Positions 1 through 7,264 are shown, counted from the first letter of the stretch. The stretch: DNA of 64,000 nucleotides from Geomobilimonas luticola (GCF_018476905.1 NZ_JAHCVK010000001.1:1240001-1304000), one strand, 5' to 3'. The notes: generated from the letters alone by a model not told the origin. Made by a program: numbers and translations.

Positions 1-1128
1 CAGGAGCAGGAACGGAAACGTCAGCAAGGCGAGAAGACGAAAACCACCTGCGCCTCTGATGGGTCAAAACCTGATGGCAGTTCCGATGATCAGGAAGAAA
101 ACAATAAGACATCCGGCACTGACCAGCAGTCAGGGCAATCGGAACAGGGTGCCGGTGGTTCATCACCCGATGGTGATAGCACCGGTACTGCAGCTGGCGA
201 TGACTCTCAGTCCCAAGCTGCGGCCAATCCATCGCCTTCTGTTCCCAAGAGTGGTTCCGGTGGGCAACTGGATGGTAATCCCGAGGCCCTTCAGGAAATG
301 CTCGATTGTGACCCTGGCGGGTTTGGCGATGTCGGTGAAATTCTCAAACAGGAACTGATAACGGAGGGTGAAACAGTCGGCAATCGGGGTGGCGTTCTGC
401 TTCCACCGGAGGCCTCTCTGCGCACCTTTCCCATCGATATTCATGAAATCAGAAGACATACGGCGCTGCTCAGAGCCCGGCTCAGCGGATTGATCCAGGC
501 AAGCCGGCTGAGGAGACGTCATGCACGCCGCACCGGTAGCAAGATTGATAACCGGGTGGTGCATCGTCTCGCATTACACGACACCAGGCTGTTTCTGCAT
601 CAGGAGGAGAAGACGGAGGTCAATACCGCCATCATGATTCTCGTGGACAGAAGCGGGAGTATGCAACACCAGAAGATCGAGGTGGCAACGAAAACCGCCT
701 TTGTCGTCGCTGAAGCACTTGATTCCATCCCCGGCTGTTTTGCCGCTGTTGCCGCTTTTCCAGTTGGCAACAGCGAAGGGGTAGCACCTCTGGTGCGGTT
801 TGGAGAGCGTCCCTGCTCGTCCAGATTTGGAATGTCGGCAGGTGGCGGCACACCTTTGGCCCAGGCGCTGTACTGGTCTGGGGTTGAATTGCTTAAAAGA
901 GAGGAACCACGGAAAATCCTGCTCACCGTCACTGACGGCGAACCAGATGACCGGCGTACCTCCAAGAGGGCAATCAAGTGGTTATTGGAGCAAGGCATCG
1001 AGCCCATGGGGCTTGGTATCTGTGAAGAGTCGGTACGTACGCTCTTCCCGACCAACGGCGTCGTCTATAGCGTCGAAGAATTGCCACCTGCACTTTTCGG
1101 TATGCTGCAGGACAAACTGACACGATAA
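1..1128 (+). CDS. VWA-domain protein, CobT/NorD-like (5' truncated by window)
   Basis: The frame is open from base 1, so the N-terminus lies outside the window and the first internal ATG (298) is not the start. Visible residues 1-95 are a low-complexity stretch rich in Gln, Gly, Asp and Ser, typical of the acidic linker in CobT-type proteins. A von Willebrand factor A domain fills the C-terminal half. Its MIDAS metal site is visible as LVDRSGSM (about visible residue 215), followed by a Thr/Gly-rich segment (SAGGGTPLAQAL) and VTDGEPDD, the other two MIDAS loops. Family knowledge: such VWA proteins usually work with a MoxR-type AAA ATPase encoded just upstream, as a chelatase-like or remodelling pair. 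In ICEs they sit among accessory genes. The upstream partner cannot be seen here. The function in this element is unknown. Confidence 0.85.
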   Translation, partial: QEQERKRQQGEKTKTTCASDGSKPDGSSDDQEENNKTSGTDQQSGQSEQGAGGSSPDGDSTGTAAGDDSQSQAAANPSPSVPKSGSGGQLDGNPEALQEMLDCDPGGFGDVGEILKQELITEGETVGNRGGVLLPPEASLRTFPIDIHEIRRHTALLRARLSGLIQASRLRRRHARRTGSKIDNRVVHRLALHDTRLFLHQEEKTEVNTAIMILVDRSGSMQHQKIEVATKTAFVVAEALDSIPGCFAAVAAFPVGNSEGVAPLVRFGERPCSSRFGMSAGGGTPLAQALYWSGVELLKREEPRKILLTVTDGEPDDRRTSKRAIKWLLEQGIEPMGLGICEESVRTLFPTNGVVYSVEELPPALFGMLQDKLTR

Positions 1129-1146
1129 AAATTCGTTTACCCGGAC

Positions 1147-1200
1147 GGGAGGTGATCCCCCGTTAGGGACGCCTCCCTACAACACCCAACAAGGAGGCTT
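1147..1200 (+). promoter_or_regulatory. Structured leader 1 of an ICE leader family
   Basis: GC-rich stem-loop between the VWA gene and the next gene. GGGAGG (1147-1152) pairs with CCTCCC (1172-1177), with a possible inner CCC/GGG pairing, followed by an AAGGAGG ribosome-binding site. It has the same layout as the leaders at 1879, 3188, 4281 and 4833. There is no T-run, so it does not look like a terminator. Confidence 0.5.
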
Positions 1201-1204
1201 TACG

Positions 1205-1648
1205 ATGAAAAAACTGATCATTCCTGTTCATGACAACAGCGAGTTCTGCTCCGACAACGCGGACTACGCCATCATAGATCTTGACGCCAAGCTCATCGAG
1301 CGGATCAAGGCGCTGGCAGTCGCAGTCCGTGATCTGAAAGTCTACAAGGTCTCGGAGTTCAACTACGTCTGTGATTTCATGACGGCAGACTGGGACACCG
1401 ACTCGGTTGACGGGAAGGTTGCCCTGAAGGAATTCGATGGGCGGATGGAGTGCCACACTCTGAACGTCACCGACAGCGATTTCTTCTGGTCGGGGTACTA
1501 CAAACATACAGATGTCAGGTGGGAAACCGACACCGTGCTGCTCACGGTGCTCGATGAGCCGGATGTCTATGACGAACGGGAAACCTACGCGGAAAGTGGA
1601 GACAACGAATACAATCTCCACGGTTCCGGGGAAGGAGTGGCGCCATGA
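1205..1648 (+). CDS. Hypothetical ICE accessory protein (147 aa)
   Basis: The start ATG has a strong ribosome-binding site (AAGGAGG, 9 bases upstream). The protein is acidic and soluble, with no signal peptide or membrane segment and only three cysteines, not arranged as a metal site. I do not recognise a family. It overlaps the next gene by the 4-base ATGA arrangement, so the two are translationally coupled. It sits in the block of small genes that each carry a hairpin leader, typical of the accessory region of proteobacterial ICEs. It has no visible catalytic motif. Confidence 0.75.
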   Translation: MKKLIIPVHDNSEFCSDNADYAIIDLDAKLIERIKALAVAVRDLKVYKVSEFNYVCDFMTADWDTDSVDGKVALKEFDGRMECHTLNVTDSDFFWSGYYKHTDVRWETDTVLLTVLDEPDVYDERETYAESGDNEYNLHGSGEGVAP

Positions 1649-1857
1649 GAGGAAAGGACCTCAGCTGTCTCGCCTGGCAGCCCATGAACGACCCCATTGG
1701 TATGGCCGCCTATGAAGCCTTTGATGCCAAGGGCCGCGGCTACTATCTCGTACGGAACAAGCACCGCCCCGAGATGTTGTTCGTTGTCTCGGACGGCATG
1801 TCAGTTCCCCCCGGGTGGTATACCGACAAAGGCGGCACCATCAGAAGGGTTTCCTGA
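1645..1857 (+). CDS. Hypothetical small protein (70 aa), coupled to upstream gene
   Basis: Starts at ATGA overlapping the stop of the 147-aa gene, so it is probably translated by coupling. It is a small basic protein with motifs such as AYEAFDAKGRGYYLVRNK and a GWYTDKGG tail. The pattern suggests a short beta-sheet fold. No family is recognised. The next gene lies behind its own leader, 84 bases downstream. Confidence 0.65.
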   Translation: MRGKDLSCLAWQPMNDPIGMAAYEAFDAKGRGYYLVRNKHRPEMLFVVSDGMSVPPGWYTDKGGTIRRVS

Positions 1858-1878
1858 TTACCAATTGCCAACCCCGCC

Positions 1879-1936
1879 GGGGAGACACGTCTCCCTACGG
1901 GGGATCTGTTTCCCCGCAGCATCAAGCAAAGGAGAC
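1879..1936 (+). promoter_or_regulatory. Structured leader 2 of the ICE leader family
   Basis: Two consecutive stem-loops. GGGAGA (1880-1885), loop CACG, TCTCCC (1890-1895). Then CGGGG (1898-1902), 9-base loop, CCCCG (1912-1916). These are followed by CAAAGGAGACTGACC and the ATG at 1942. The RBS context is almost identical to that of leader 3. Confidence 0.6.
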
Positions 1937-1941
1937 TGACC

Positions 1942-2640
1942 ATGGCAGACTATTATTCCCAAGCAATTTTTCAACCTTCCATTCCAAAACATCTGCTCAC
2001 AGACGAGGATCGGCGTTTCATCGAGGCGTTCAGTATCACTCTCGAACCCGACGGCGAGGACAAGTTCTACCTCTACGCGGATGAGTGGTGCTGCAACGGC
2101 TACCTCGACTCGGAAGAACCCGACGGTGAAGAGATCGAACTCACCGAGGACGATCTTCTCAACCGGTTCCAAAAGATTATTCGCCGCTCCAACGGCGAAC
2201 TTCCCTGGATCTCCAAGGAGAGCGCCTACACCTGCTCAAAGATGCGACCGGATGGCTTCGGCGGCGGAGCGATTTTCATTACTGCCGACGACATCCAGTA
2301 CAGCTTTACCGGCCAGTGGCTGGAAGAGCGGATCAGTGAGACTGAAACCGGCAACATTGGCCCGGGAACGGATGACTCGCCCCCAGCAAAACCGATTGTC
2401 GGTGTCATCCTCGAAGGAGGACTGGTGCAGAGCGTTATCAGCAATGCACCGGAACGGATCTCGGATCTGGACCTGATCATTCTCGACTACGATGTCGAGG
2501 GATTCGAGGAGGAATGTCTCCTCAACGTACCCCAGAGCAGCGGCGAAATCGCCCATGCTGTTGGACACATCGAGAAGATTACCGAGTCCGGAATCGATCT
2601 GGAAATGGTTCTCAATCAAATGAACGCAAGGGGGTGGTGA
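1942..2640 (+). CDS. Hypothetical acidic ICE protein (232 aa)
   Basis: ATG preceded by AAAGGAG at good spacing. The protein is strongly acidic (many Asp/Glu runs such as DGEEIELTEDDLL), soluble and without signal peptide. Residues about 60-160 look like one alpha/beta domain, and the last 90 residues (VGVILEGGLVQSVI onward) a second. The latter resembles the short domain seen in other ICE accessory proteins that begin with VxVxxEGGLVQ. I do not recognise an enzyme family. The stop is one base before the next ATG, suggesting co-translation with the zinc-ribbon gene. Confidence 0.75.
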   Translation: MADYYSQAIFQPSIPKHLLTDEDRRFIEAFSITLEPDGEDKFYLYADEWCCNGYLDSEEPDGEEIELTEDDLLNRFQKIIRRSNGELPWISKESAYTCSKMRPDGFGGGAIFITADDIQYSFTGQWLEERISETETGNIGPGTDDSPPAKPIVGVILEGGLVQSVISNAPERISDLDLIILDYDVEGFEEECLLNVPQSSGEIAHAVGHIEKITESGIDLEMVLNQMNARGW

Positions 2641-2641
2641 C

Positions 2642-3163
2642 ATGAGCCCTCTTGAACAAGCGACAGACGAACCGACCAACGAGGAACGTGCCGGCAGGAT
2701 CGACACGGTCATGCAGGCTTACTGCCTGACCCTTGAAGGTCGGGATTTCGATGGCGACGAAGACGACGTCAAGGACATGCTCACGGACCTGATGCATTTT
2801 TGTGAGCGGATGGAAATTGACTTTGAGGAGAATCTTTGCGTCGCCCGCAACAATTACGAACATGAGAGAAATACCGAAAGCGGTATACCTGATCATTTCG
2901 GCTGCCCGGTATGCGGCTGTTTTCTGGAAGTCTCACGAACCGACACCCTGTTGGGGATCGACCGGGAGATTTTTGAATGTCAGAACTGCGATGGAACCTT
3001 CATCCGAGAACTGACGGTAGCAGACAGCCCCATTGAACGGGCAGTGAAGTGCGTCGGCTGCGGCAACATGATTCCGCAACCCTCCGCACGCATCTTCTAC
3101 CAGAGAGACGAATACGCTCATTTCATCGGCGAGTGCTGCTGGGACGAACGACTGCGCGACTGA
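2642..3163 (+). CDS. Zinc-ribbon hypothetical protein (173 aa)
   Basis: The ATG lies one base after the upstream stop. The N-terminal half is acidic and helical. The C-terminal half carries CPVCGC, ECQNCDG and CVGCGN, giving three CxxC pairs, most simply one zinc ribbon plus a second knuckle, and ends with further cysteines (ECCWDE). This suggests nucleic-acid or protein binding through zinc, but the partner is unknown. It belongs to the hairpin-led accessory gene block. Confidence 0.75.
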   Translation: MSPLEQATDEPTNEERAGRIDTVMQAYCLTLEGRDFDGDEDDVKDMLTDLMHFCERMEIDFEENLCVARNNYEHERNTESGIPDHFGCPVCGCFLEVSRTDTLLGIDREIFECQNCDGTFIRELTVADSPIERAVKCVGCGNMIPQPSARIFYQRDEYAHFIGECCWDERLRD

Positions 3164-3187
3164 CCCAATAATCATAATCCATCCAGC

Positions 3188-3246
3188 GGGGAGACACGAT
3201 ACTCCCCGGGGGGAAGTCTGTCTGCCTGGCTAATGGCAAAGGAGAT
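3188..3246 (+). promoter_or_regulatory. Structured leader 3 of the ICE leader family
   Basis: GGGGAG (3188-3193), 8-base loop, CTCCCC (3202-3207), then a GGGGGGAAGTCTGTC segment that also occurs in variant form in leader 4 (GGGGGAAGTCCGCC), then AAAGGAGATTGACC and ATG at 3252. Confidence 0.6.
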
Positions 3247-3251
3247 TGACC

Positions 3252-3707
3252 ATGCCCACAAAAATCACTCTCAACCCCGGCTATGCCGGCGGTGTTTATG
3301 TTCTCGACCATGGCGAGTTCTATACCTGCCTGGGCTTCGATGTCGTCTTGAACAAGGCGGCAGCCTTGGCAACTGAACTGAACTCTCCTGAACATTCCCC
3401 TGTTCCAACCGAACGCGGCACCATGGCAGCTTATCGCAAGTACGCTGCCCTGGTTGATAAAGCTCGCCAGAAGAATATCTCGACCGGATGGCGCTCGCGT
3501 GTCGACCTGACAGCCGACCTGATCGGTCTGGAGGGAAAACGCGTGGAGGTCATCGACTGCTACGGGGATCGCCGACGTTTCATCGTCGGACGGTCAACCG
3601 GGTGGATACCATGCCACCTGGAGATCAAATCCCGGAGCAGTTCCGGCGGCGAAGCTGTCTGGGGGACTCCTTTTCGTTCGGTACGAGTAGTCGGAGGCAC
3701 AGCATGA
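3252..3707 (+). CDS. Hypothetical ICE accessory protein (151 aa)
   Basis: An upstream TTG (3246) is in frame, but the ATG at 3252 fits the AAAGGAG site better and matches the start context of the 232-aa gene. The protein is basic. A C-terminal segment (LEGKRVEVIDCYGDRRRF, then GWIPCHLEIK) looks like a small SH3-like or OB-like beta barrel. No family is recognised. Confidence 0.7.
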   Translation: MPTKITLNPGYAGGVYVLDHGEFYTCLGFDVVLNKAAALATELNSPEHSPVPTERGTMAAYRKYAALVDKARQKNISTGWRSRVDLTADLIGLEGKRVEVIDCYGDRRRFIVGRSTGWIPCHLEIKSRSSSGGEAVWGTPFRSVRVVGGTA

Positions 3708-3743
3708 ACATTAGGCCATCACACTACAGGAGGTACGAGAAGA

Positions 3744-4259
3744 ATGACTGTGAAAACCGTCATCTCTGCGGCAAAGGAATTCGGCGTACCGGAACGCTAT
3801 GCGATCATGCGCCGACTGGCCTTCCTGCAACCGCAAATCAAACATCTGGAGCGTGAAATCTGGGGAGCCCAACGGCGGATCGAGCGAAGTTCTGATCCGC
3901 TGGTCAAGGCCCTGACTGAATCCTTCATCAGAGACCAGGAAAAGGAGCTGCGCCCCCTGAAACGGGAGGCAACAGCGCTTCTCAACCACGTCAACGGCAA
4001 GGAGACGGTGCAGGCACCCGGTGGGATAACCCCGGAGATGATCGACCAGGCCCGTCAGTATCCCATCACCAGCATCATCGACTTTTCCAAGGGGCGGTAC
4101 CGCTGCTGTCCGTTTCACAAGGACCGCAATCCGTCCATGGCGCTGTACGATAACCATGTCCATTGCTTTGTCTGCAACCGGTCATGGGATTCGATCAGCG
4201 CCACGATGGAAATGGATGGCGTGAACTTTCGGGAGGCTGTACTGGCTCTCCAGAGCTGA
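3744..4259 (+). CDS. CHC2 (DnaG-type) zinc-finger protein without primase core
   Basis: GGAGGT sits 9 bases before the ATG. Residues about 20-85 form a charged helical region, possibly a coiled coil. Residues 95-171 match the zinc-binding domain of bacterial DnaG and phage primases: C122-x2-H125-x15-C141-x2-C144, in the typical context CPFHKDRNPS and HCFVCNRSWD. Family knowledge: this module binds single-stranded DNA at the primase start site. The TOPRIM catalytic domain is absent, so this is either a stand-alone DNA-binding module acting with another replication protein or a regulator. The end LALQS is the usual end of the domain. Confidence 0.8.
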   Translation: MTVKTVISAAKEFGVPERYAIMRRLAFLQPQIKHLEREIWGAQRRIERSSDPLVKALTESFIRDQEKELRPLKREATALLNHVNGKETVQAPGGITPEMIDQARQYPITSIIDFSKGRYRCCPFHKDRNPSMALYDNHVHCFVCNRSWDSISATMEMDGVNFREAVLALQS

Positions 4260-4280
4260 ATCAATAACAATCAACCCTGT

Positions 4281-4330
4281 GGGGGCGAAGACTGCCCCCT
4301 GGGGGAAGTCCGCCCTCTCTATCGGAGGAG
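4281..4330 (+). promoter_or_regulatory. Structured leader 4 of the ICE leader family
   Basis: GGGGGC (4281-4286), loop GAAGACT, GCCCCC (4294-4299), then GGGGGAAGTCCGCCCTC and an AGGAGG ribosome-binding site before the ATG at 4334. Confidence 0.6.
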
Positions 4331-4333
4331 GAC

Positions 4334-4825
4334 ATGAAACTCAATCTTTTCGGTGAGCCGGTACCACCGGTCACCAAACGTATCATGATGAAATCTATCG
4401 AGGCCCGTTACCGTAACGAAGTGGTGCGCGATGATGCCCCTGAGTGGGTATCCATGCGCTTCACGAAACCCGAGCAGGTCTATGAGATGTTCCGGGATCT
4501 CCGGCGTGAGACGAAGGAGCATTTTGTGGTGCTGCATCTGGACGGCAAGAACCGGATCGTCTGTTTCGACCGGGTGTCCATCGGCTCACTCAACCAGGCC
4601 ATCGTTCATCCACGGGAGGTTTTCAAGACAGCATGCCTGTCCAATGCGGCAGCCATCCTTCTCGTGCATAACCACCCGACAGGTGACCCGACACCTAGCC
4701 AGGAAGATATCGCCATTACCAGACGTCTCAAGGAAAGTGGCGAGATTCTCGGCATCAAGGTGCTGGATCACATCATAGTAGGTGATGACGAGTTCCTGAG
4801 TTTTGTCGAAAAGGGACTCTTATAA
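4334..4825 (+). CDS. RadC-like JAB/MPN domain protein (163 aa)
   Basis: JAMM/MPN+ metal site: H112-N-H114-P, S122 and D125, with a preceding glutamate at E62 (KEHFVVL). The flanking motifs (LDGKNRI, VHPREVFKTA, HNHPTGDPTPSQED, LDHIIVG) are diagnostic of the RadC family JAB domain. Family knowledge: RadC-like genes are very common on ICEs and plasmids next to anti-restriction genes. Despite the name, their role in DNA repair is not supported. The helix-hairpin-helix N-terminus of long RadC is missing, as usual for mobile-element versions. Hairpin leader 4 lies directly upstream. Confidence 0.93.
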   Translation: MKLNLFGEPVPPVTKRIMMKSIEARYRNEVVRDDAPEWVSMRFTKPEQVYEMFRDLRRETKEHFVVLHLDGKNRIVCFDRVSIGSLNQAIVHPREVFKTACLSNAAAILLVHNHPTGDPTPSQEDIAITRRLKESGEILGIKVLDHIIVGDDEFLSFVEKGLL

Positions 4826-4832
4826 ATAACGG

Positions 4833-4856
4833 GGGAGCGGTGCTATGCACCCTCCC
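4833..4856 (+). promoter_or_regulatory. Stem-loop downstream of radC-like gene (leader 5, first hairpin)
   Basis: GGGAG (4833-4837), bulged C, GGTGC, loop TAT, GCACC, CTCCC (4852-4856). A near-perfect 10-bp stem 7 bases after the radC-like stop codon, with no T-run. It could be a 3' stabiliser or the first half of the leader of the 45-aa gene. Confidence 0.5.
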
Positions 4857-4871
4857 TCGACTCTTCCCCCA

Positions 4872-4931
4872 GCCCAAAAGGGTTCCTTAGAGCCACCGTC
4901 CAAGCGGTGGTTGTAGGGAGCCCTTTTGGGC
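4872..4931 (+). promoter_or_regulatory. 60-base long hairpin upstream of the 45-aa ORF
   Basis: The outer arms are the perfect 11-bp inverted repeat GCCCAAAAGGG (4872-4882) and CCCTTTTGGGC (4921-4931). The inner arms are CCACCG (4893-4898), 6-base loop, CGGTGG (4905-4910). Between them TTCCTTAGAG opposes TTGTAGGGAG, which pairs almost throughout if G-U pairs are allowed. So the transcript would fold into a single rod. There is no poly-T tail. It may be a regulatory leader, an RNase III substrate or a small structured RNA. Confidence 0.6.
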
Positions 4932-4961
4932 CACCATCAAAACGATAAGGGGGATAGAGTC

Positions 4962-5099
4962 ATGTCAGTTCGAGCACGCATTAACGGTAGGGAGTTCACA
5001 CTGAGTTGGGAGGAGTTTGAGAAGGCTCTGCAGAGAAGCAATCTTGCAGGAGGCGAATTCGAGGTTCTTGCCATTCTTTCTGGGGTGAAACCCTACTAG
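4962..5099 (+). CDS. Small ORF, 45 aa
   Basis: ATG at 4962 with a weak GGGGGATAGAGTC upstream region. The product begins MSVRARINGREF and contains SWEEFEKALQ and EFEVLAILSGVKPY. It reads like a real small helical protein (amphipathic SWEEFEKALQ). It lies behind the 60-base hairpin and is followed directly by a terminator, so it would be the end of the accessory transcript. No family is recognised. Confidence 0.5.
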   Translation: MSVRARINGREFTLSWEEFEKALQRSNLAGGEFEVLAILSGVKPY

Positions 5100-5135
5100 C
5101 ATCTTCAGTCCGGATACCCGTCCGGTCTGGATAGA

Positions 5136-5160
5136 GGCGGCCCAAGTGGTCGCCTTTTAT
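5136..5160 (+). terminator. Rho-independent terminator
   Basis: GGCGGCC (5136-5142), loop CAAGT, GGTCGCC (5148-5154, one G-T pair), followed by TTTTAT. It ends the accessory gene block and insulates the Fic gene. Confidence 0.7.
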
Positions 5161-5174
5161 TCGTTGATGCACAG

Positions 5175-5257
5175 AATAATCTTGCCGCAACAACACGCAA
5201 TAATCTAGCGTTGACAATGCATAATAATCTAGCTATTGTGAATCACAATAATCTAGC
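5175..5257 (+). repeat. Four direct repeats at exact 24-bp period (operator array)
   Basis: AATAATCTAGC occurs at 5199-5209, 5223-5233 and 5247-5257, with a one-mismatch copy (AATAATCTTGC) at 5175-5185. Every start is 24 bp after the previous one. The spacers differ in sequence, so the repeat unit is the 11-mer. Repeat 3 lies in the spacer of the promoter and repeat 4 just after the -10 box. A palindrome, TATTGTG-AAT-CACAATA (5234-5250), overlays the -10. This looks like a cooperative operator rather than a CRISPR array or a plasmid iteron set. Confidence 0.8.
5211..5239 (+). promoter_or_regulatory. Sigma-70 promoter of the Fic gene
   Basis: -35 TTGACA (5211-5216), 17-bp spacer, -10 TATTGT (5234-5239). 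Transcription should start near 5246, about 30 bases before the ATG at 5276. The promoter is embedded in the 24-bp-spaced repeats, so it is probably repressed by whatever binds them. Confidence 0.75.
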
Positions 5258-5275
5258 TATGAAAGAGGGAGTGCA

Positions 5276-6805
5276 ATGGCTACAACTCCGGCACAACGCA
5301 GGCTTGCCGATGCTCTAACCGCCCTGAAGAGGTTGCAGGACGACGGTAAAACCGCCATAAAGTCGAGTGATCTGTCACGAATGCAGCGGGAAAGTCTAGT
5401 CAAGAATGGCTTCCTGCGACCGATTGTCAAGGGGTGGTATATGCCCTGCCGGCCTGGCGAAGAGACCGGTGACAGTACACCCTGGTATGCTGCGATGCGT
5501 GACTTCATCCAGGGCTATTGCACCGAGCGGTTTGGTGAACAATGGCATGTGTCAGCTGAATACTCATTATTTCTGCATTCGGGTAAGACTATTACGCCGC
5601 AGCAGGTTGTGGTCCATTCTCCGCTTGGACAAAACGGCCTGTTGAAGCTGCCTGATAATTGCTCGATCCTGGACTACAAGGCAAAGGATTTTGTTCCTGC
5701 CGCTAAAATCCAGATGGTGGAGCGAATCCGTGTTCTGACACTTGCGGTAGCTCTCGTCCGTGTGCCGGAAGCGTTTTTTACAACCTACGCCCAAGATGCC
5801 CATATCGCACTTCATCAGTTGCGGGACGCGTCGGATCTCAACAGGGAACTGCTTGAAGGAGGGCATAGCATTGTTGCCGGGCGCCTTGTCGGGGCTTTGC
5901 GGGCTTCGGGGCGTGAAGAATTGGCGGATAATGTATTGGCAACCATGAGAGCAGCAGGATATGTGGTCAACGAGACAAATCCATTCAGTGTAGCACCGCC
6001 GGCTCTGGCATTCACCAGAGCGCAATCGCCTTATGTTCTGCGGATGCGTTTAATGTGGCAAGCCATGCGAGAGACCGTTTCCGGATGTTTTCCGCCTGAA
6101 CCCGGCATCCCGTCTGACATTGAGAAGTTTATGGACGTAGTTGAAGAAAACTACAAAACCGATGCATATCACTCTCTCTCCATTGAGGGGTATCGAGTCA
6201 CTCCGGAACTTATTCAAAAGGTCGCTACCGGGGACTGGAATCCGGACAGTAATGACTCTGACGCGGAAATGAAAAATGCCATGGCGGCACATGGGTACTG
6301 GCTTGCTCATAATGAGGTCAAAAATACGATCAGAAGTATTTTGATAGGGGCAAACCCAGGCGCTGTTTTCCGGCAGGATCACGCTTCATGGTATCGCAAA
6401 CTTTTCTCACCCAATGTAGATGCTGGTTTTCTCAAGCCGGCGGATCTGGCTGGTTACAGAACTGACAAGGTTTTTATCAGGGGAGCAACCCATGTTCCAC
6501 CTTCACAGGATGCAGTCCGCGACATGATGCCGGAACTGTGCGACCTGCTGGAGGCTGAACCCAGCGCAGCAGTAAGAGCTGTTCTGGGACATTTTCTTTT
6601 TGTGTACATCCATCCGTATTTTGACGGCAATGGTAGACTGGGGCGGTTTCTGATGAATGCCATGCTGGCTTCTGGCGGGTATCCGTGGACAGTAATCCGA
6701 ATTGAGCAGCGGAGTAATTACATGGCAGCACTTGAGGCAGCGAGTTCGCGTGGGGAAATTAAACCGTTTGCGGAATTTATCGCAAGGTCGACGCCATTAC
6801 ACTAA
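5276..6805 (+). CDS. Fic family protein with AbiEi-like N-terminal domain
   Basis: 509 aa. The C-terminal Fic domain has the full core HPYFDGNGRLGR (446-457), so AMP or other nucleotidyl transfer to target hydroxyls is expected. A glutamate-containing inhibitory motif, S300-LSI-E304-G, lies before the core, which places it in the class II Fic proteins that hold themselves inactive. Residues 1-60 (MQRESLVKNGFLRPI then KGWYMP) resemble the winged-helix plus platform start of AbiEi-type antitoxin regulators, and residues 60-240 continue that fold. The fusion of a DNA-binding antitoxin-like half to a Fic toxin half suggests self-repression through the four repeats over its promoter. AAAGAGGGAG supplies the RBS. 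It converges with the DUF6527 gene with a 3-base gap and no obvious terminator. Confidence 0.9.
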   Translation: MATTPAQRRLADALTALKRLQDDGKTAIKSSDLSRMQRESLVKNGFLRPIVKGWYMPCRPGEETGDSTPWYAAMRDFIQGYCTERFGEQWHVSAEYSLFLHSGKTITPQQVVVHSPLGQNGLLKLPDNCSILDYKAKDFVPAAKIQMVERIRVLTLAVALVRVPEAFFTTYAQDAHIALHQLRDASDLNRELLEGGHSIVAGRLVGALRASGREELADNVLATMRAAGYVVNETNPFSVAPPALAFTRAQSPYVLRMRLMWQAMRETVSGCFPPEPGIPSDIEKFMDVVEENYKTDAYHSLSIEGYRVTPELIQKVATGDWNPDSNDSDAEMKNAMAAHGYWLAHNEVKNTIRSILIGANPGAVFRQDHASWYRKLFSPNVDAGFLKPADLAGYRTDKVFIRGATHVPPSQDAVRDMMPELCDLLEAEPSAAVRAVLGHFLFVYIHPYFDGNGRLGRFLMNAMLASGGYPWTVIRIEQRSNYMAALEAASSRGEIKPFAEFIARSTPLH

Positions 6806-6808
6806 TGT

Positions 6809-7264
6809 TCAGGCTTTTTTTGGTCTTGAGTAATGTTCTGGGTCAGCAATCCATGGCTCGACTCCTGAGTTCCCGCACCAGTGGACTCTGCCATCTTTTA
6901 TCCAAAAATGACTGCAACATCCCTTGTTTTGCCATACTGACGGGTAAAGAGAAGGTCGCCCATAGTTACTTTTTTCTACGGTCCAACTTGGCTTATGGAT
7001 TCTTTGTAACGATAGAGAAATAACAGTTCCGCATCCGCACGGGCATCTAAACATTGCCCAATATGGGGTATTTTCGTGGACCACAGCTATGAATTCATTT
7101 TCTTTGATAGCTGCATTCCCAGGAGTTTTGTTGGCGATTTGCAGGGAGTTATAATGTACTTTTGGCTCTGAGAAACTGCTTTCAGGGTAAGCATCATGAT
7201 TTTTTGTCTGCTTTTGCGGAAAAACAAATTCATATATTTTACGGAAAAAATTATTCAGGCCCAT
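6809..7264 (-). CDS. DUF6527 family zinc-binding protein (ubiquitin-like operon)
   Basis: 151 aa, last gene of the minus-strand ubiquitin-like operon, overlapping the E1 gene by 14 bases. The likely metal site is CPCGCG in the middle plus CCSHF and HWCG towards the end. The WxxxxS and RPSLYPSVW segments fit the DUF6527 family as I recall it. Family knowledge: DUF6527 genes recur next to multiubiquitin, E2 and ThiF/JAB genes in bacteria, but no biochemical role is established. A basic N-terminal stretch is consistent with a soluble protein. It could be an adaptor, an E3-like factor or the effector. Confidence 0.75.
   Translation of the reverse strand: MGLNNFFRKIYEFVFPQKQTKNHDAYPESSFSEPKVHYNSLQIANKTPGNAAIKENEFIAVVHENTPYWAMFRCPCGCGTVISLSLQRIHKPSWTVEKSNYGRPSLYPSVWQNKGCCSHFWIKDGRVHWCGNSGVEPWIADPEHYSRPKKA

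Noticed and set aside
5175-5257. CRISPR-like spaced repeats
   Set aside because: Only four 11-bp units with 13-bp spacers, no cas genes, and they overlap a promoter; operator is the better reading.
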